From Caldithrix sp. RBG_13_44_9 (GTDB taxonomy: Bacteria; Calditrichota; Calditrichia; RBG-13-44-9): a stretch of 7,975 nucleotides of DNA. The stretch lies in the NCBI GenBank assembly GCA_001771055.1, contig MESS01000049.1, positions 83,304-91,278 on the forward strand. Direction: 5' to 3'. The notes beneath the pieces were generated by a model. That model ran no database searches, had not been told where the DNA came from, and saw nothing but the letters and a program-made list of their open reading frames with translations. Of the stretch, positions 6,945-7,975 are shown in pieces. The number at the start of each line of letters is the position of its first letter. Position 1 is the first letter of the stretch. The translations under genes and the position numbers were made by a program.

Positions 6945-7265
6945 GGTTCACTCATCCCCCTTAACTATATTTATAAGGAATAATAGAAAATCAACAGATT
7001 CATTCAAATAAGATTCTTAAAATATTTTACTTCTGCAGGCAGTTATAACCACTGAAAATGGAAAAATTTGAATTTGATAATTTTGTGCCTTAAATTCAGT
7101 CCAGGTCTTACCGAAGATATTTCCGGGAAGAATATTAAATGAAATTTAAATGTTTATCATTCAAAATGGATTAATTTCTCGAACCAGATTAACTTTCGGT
7201 ATCAGTATTTCCGTCATAAAAAACTATCGGCTTTATATCCTTCAAAAAACAACAGGGAGAATTAA
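6945..7265. other. AT-rich divergent intergenic region (321 bases)
   Basis: Separates the DUF362 gene (minus) from the acyltransferase-like gene (plus), so both promoters should lie here. Reading the minus strand, TTGATT and an AT-rich TATAAATATAG stretch lie about 20-45 bases before the DUF362 start, but the spacing is not convincing for a standard promoter. On the plus strand I find no clear -35/-10 pair close to the gene. No small gene, tRNA or strong hairpin is apparent. Confidence 0.5.
7255..7259 (+). promoter_or_regulatory. Ribosome binding site supporting a TTG start
   Basis: GGGAG lies 6 bases before the TTG at 7266. An in-frame TAA at 7263-7265 directly before that TTG blocks any earlier start, and the next in-frame ATG is about 58 codons in, past the first membrane segment, so this site decides the start. 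Confidence 0.6.
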
Positions 7266-7975
7266 TTGGATAAATTGAATGAAGATAAAAAACAAAATGG
7301 GAAATGGGAAGATCTTGATGCCGCCACCTCCAGCCGGACTGGATTAACCGGGCTTTTTGAGACCGGCTTAAGACGCTTCCGGGTAGGTGGATACCTGGTA
7401 GCGCTGGTACCTTTATATTTAATTGGAATTCTGGCCATGGGACTTTCCGCTACCCCGGGTGTGTATTTTTTCAGTTTCATCTCAGAGCTGGCCAGCGGAT
7501 TACCCAGGATATTATACTATTGGTCGGTATCCTGTGGACTGGTTACCAGCTATTTTCTTTATGGTCTGACCCTGATCTTTGTGATTCCCCTGGTTAATTT
7601 CCTGATGCCATTTCGTTTAAAGCCTTTCCGGGGAGGATATTACTCACTGGAAGCGGTACCCTGGTATTTCCATAATGCTCTCACCTATATTGTCCGCTAC
7701 ACTTTCCTGGAATTTATCACCCCTACCCCGATGAACGTGCTGTTCTACAAAATGATGGGAATGAAAATCGGTAAAGGAGTCCATCTCAACACTACCAATA
7801 TTTCGGATCCCTGCCTGATCCAAATTGAGGACAAAGTGACCATCGGTGGTTCGGTGCATTTAATCGCTCACTATGCCTCAAAGGGATATCTGATCGTGGA
7901 TCGGGTAAAAATCTGCAAGGGAGCAACCCTGGGGCTTAAAGCGACGGTGATGGGTGATGTGGAGATCGGGGAAGG
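7266..7975 (+). CDS. Membrane-anchored hexapeptide-repeat acyltransferase-like protein (3' end outside window)
   Basis: The first 236 residues of a protein that runs off the window. A polar N-terminus is followed by hydrophobic segments at about 43-62 and 84-114, and a third less hydrophobic one at 134-150. From about residue 165 the sequence becomes a left-handed beta-helix type: KIGKGVHLN, CLIQIEDKVTIGG, LIVDRVKICKGATLG and VMGDVEIGE show the spaced Ile/Val and Gly of hexapeptide-repeat acyltransferases. HLIAHYASKG (198-207) may hold catalytic or substrate-contact histidines. Membrane segments followed by such repeats resemble the C-terminal part of Pls/PosA-type non-ribosomal-peptide-synthetase-like proteins and capsule-related acyltransferases. 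Here there is no adenylation domain, because an in-frame stop precedes the start. The acyl donor and acceptor are unknown, and the missing 3' end could carry more domains. The start is TTG with a good ribosome binding site. Confidence 0.8.
   Translation, partial: MDKLNEDKKQNGKWEDLDAATSSRTGLTGLFETGLRRFRVGGYLVALVPLYLIGILAMGLSATPGVYFFSFISELASGLPRILYYWSVSCGLVTSYFLYGLTLIFVIPLVNFLMPFRLKPFRGGYYSLEAVPWYFHNALTYIVRYTFLEFITPTPMNVLFYKMMGMKIGKGVHLNTTNISDPCLIQIEDKVTIGGSVHLIAHYASKGYLIVDRVKICKGATLGLKATVMGDVEIGE

Noticed and set aside
7077..7084. TAATTTTG, matching the Bacteroidota -7 promoter form TAnnTTTG
   Set aside because: No TTTG element lies at the expected distance upstream and the gene start is about 180 bases away.
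7116..7136. Imperfect inverted repeat around TTCCGGGAA
   Set aside because: The arms are short and mismatched, and there is nothing else to tie it to a regulator.
7733..7745. A second GAAC...GTTC pair
   Set aside because: The spacer is 5 bases rather than 4 and it lies inside the acyltransferase-like coding sequence.

Overview
The window looks like a chromosomal segment of a Gram-negative bacterium with moderate GC. The gene styles (NtrY-like histidine kinase, large MacB/FtsX-type permease ending in NPVEVLRYE, Tat-exported DUF362 protein, cytochrome bd oxidase) are most familiar from the Bacteroidota/Calditrichota/Marinimicrobia side of bacteria. That placement is an inference from protein style, not a search result. 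No tRNA, rRNA, CRISPR array, transposase or phage gene was seen.

Left part (1-3073, all + strand): the 3' end of cydA, a complete cydB and a class I photolyase gene, in one tight block. CydA and CydB form a cytochrome bd quinol oxidase of the short Q-loop type. The photolyase follows cydB after only 27 bases, so it is probably read on the same transcript. That gap holds a perfect GAAC-N4-GTTC palindrome, the core of the Gram-positive type LexA/SOS operator.

Middle (3159-5772): a histidine kinase gene on the minus strand and an ABC-transporter permease gene on the plus strand meet head to head at about 3700-3745, and both lack their 5' halves. The kinase keeps its ATPase domain but has no phosphoacceptor histidine and no ATG start. 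The permease keeps only its C-terminal half. Three copies of ATCAGG lie exactly at the join. This is either a real deletion or rearrangement that destroyed two divergent genes together or a false assembly join, and it is the most notable feature of the window. The ABC ATPase gene downstream is intact and fits as the permease's partner.

Right part (5773-7975): a convergent gap, then a minus-strand DUF362 protein with a twin-arginine signal and a possible lipobox. A 321-base AT-rich divergent intergenic region separates it from a membrane-anchored hexapeptide-repeat acyltransferase-like gene that starts at TTG and runs off the end. I do not see a clearly new multi-gene system here. The points of interest are the double truncation, the palindrome before the photolyase, and the two less well understood genes at the right.
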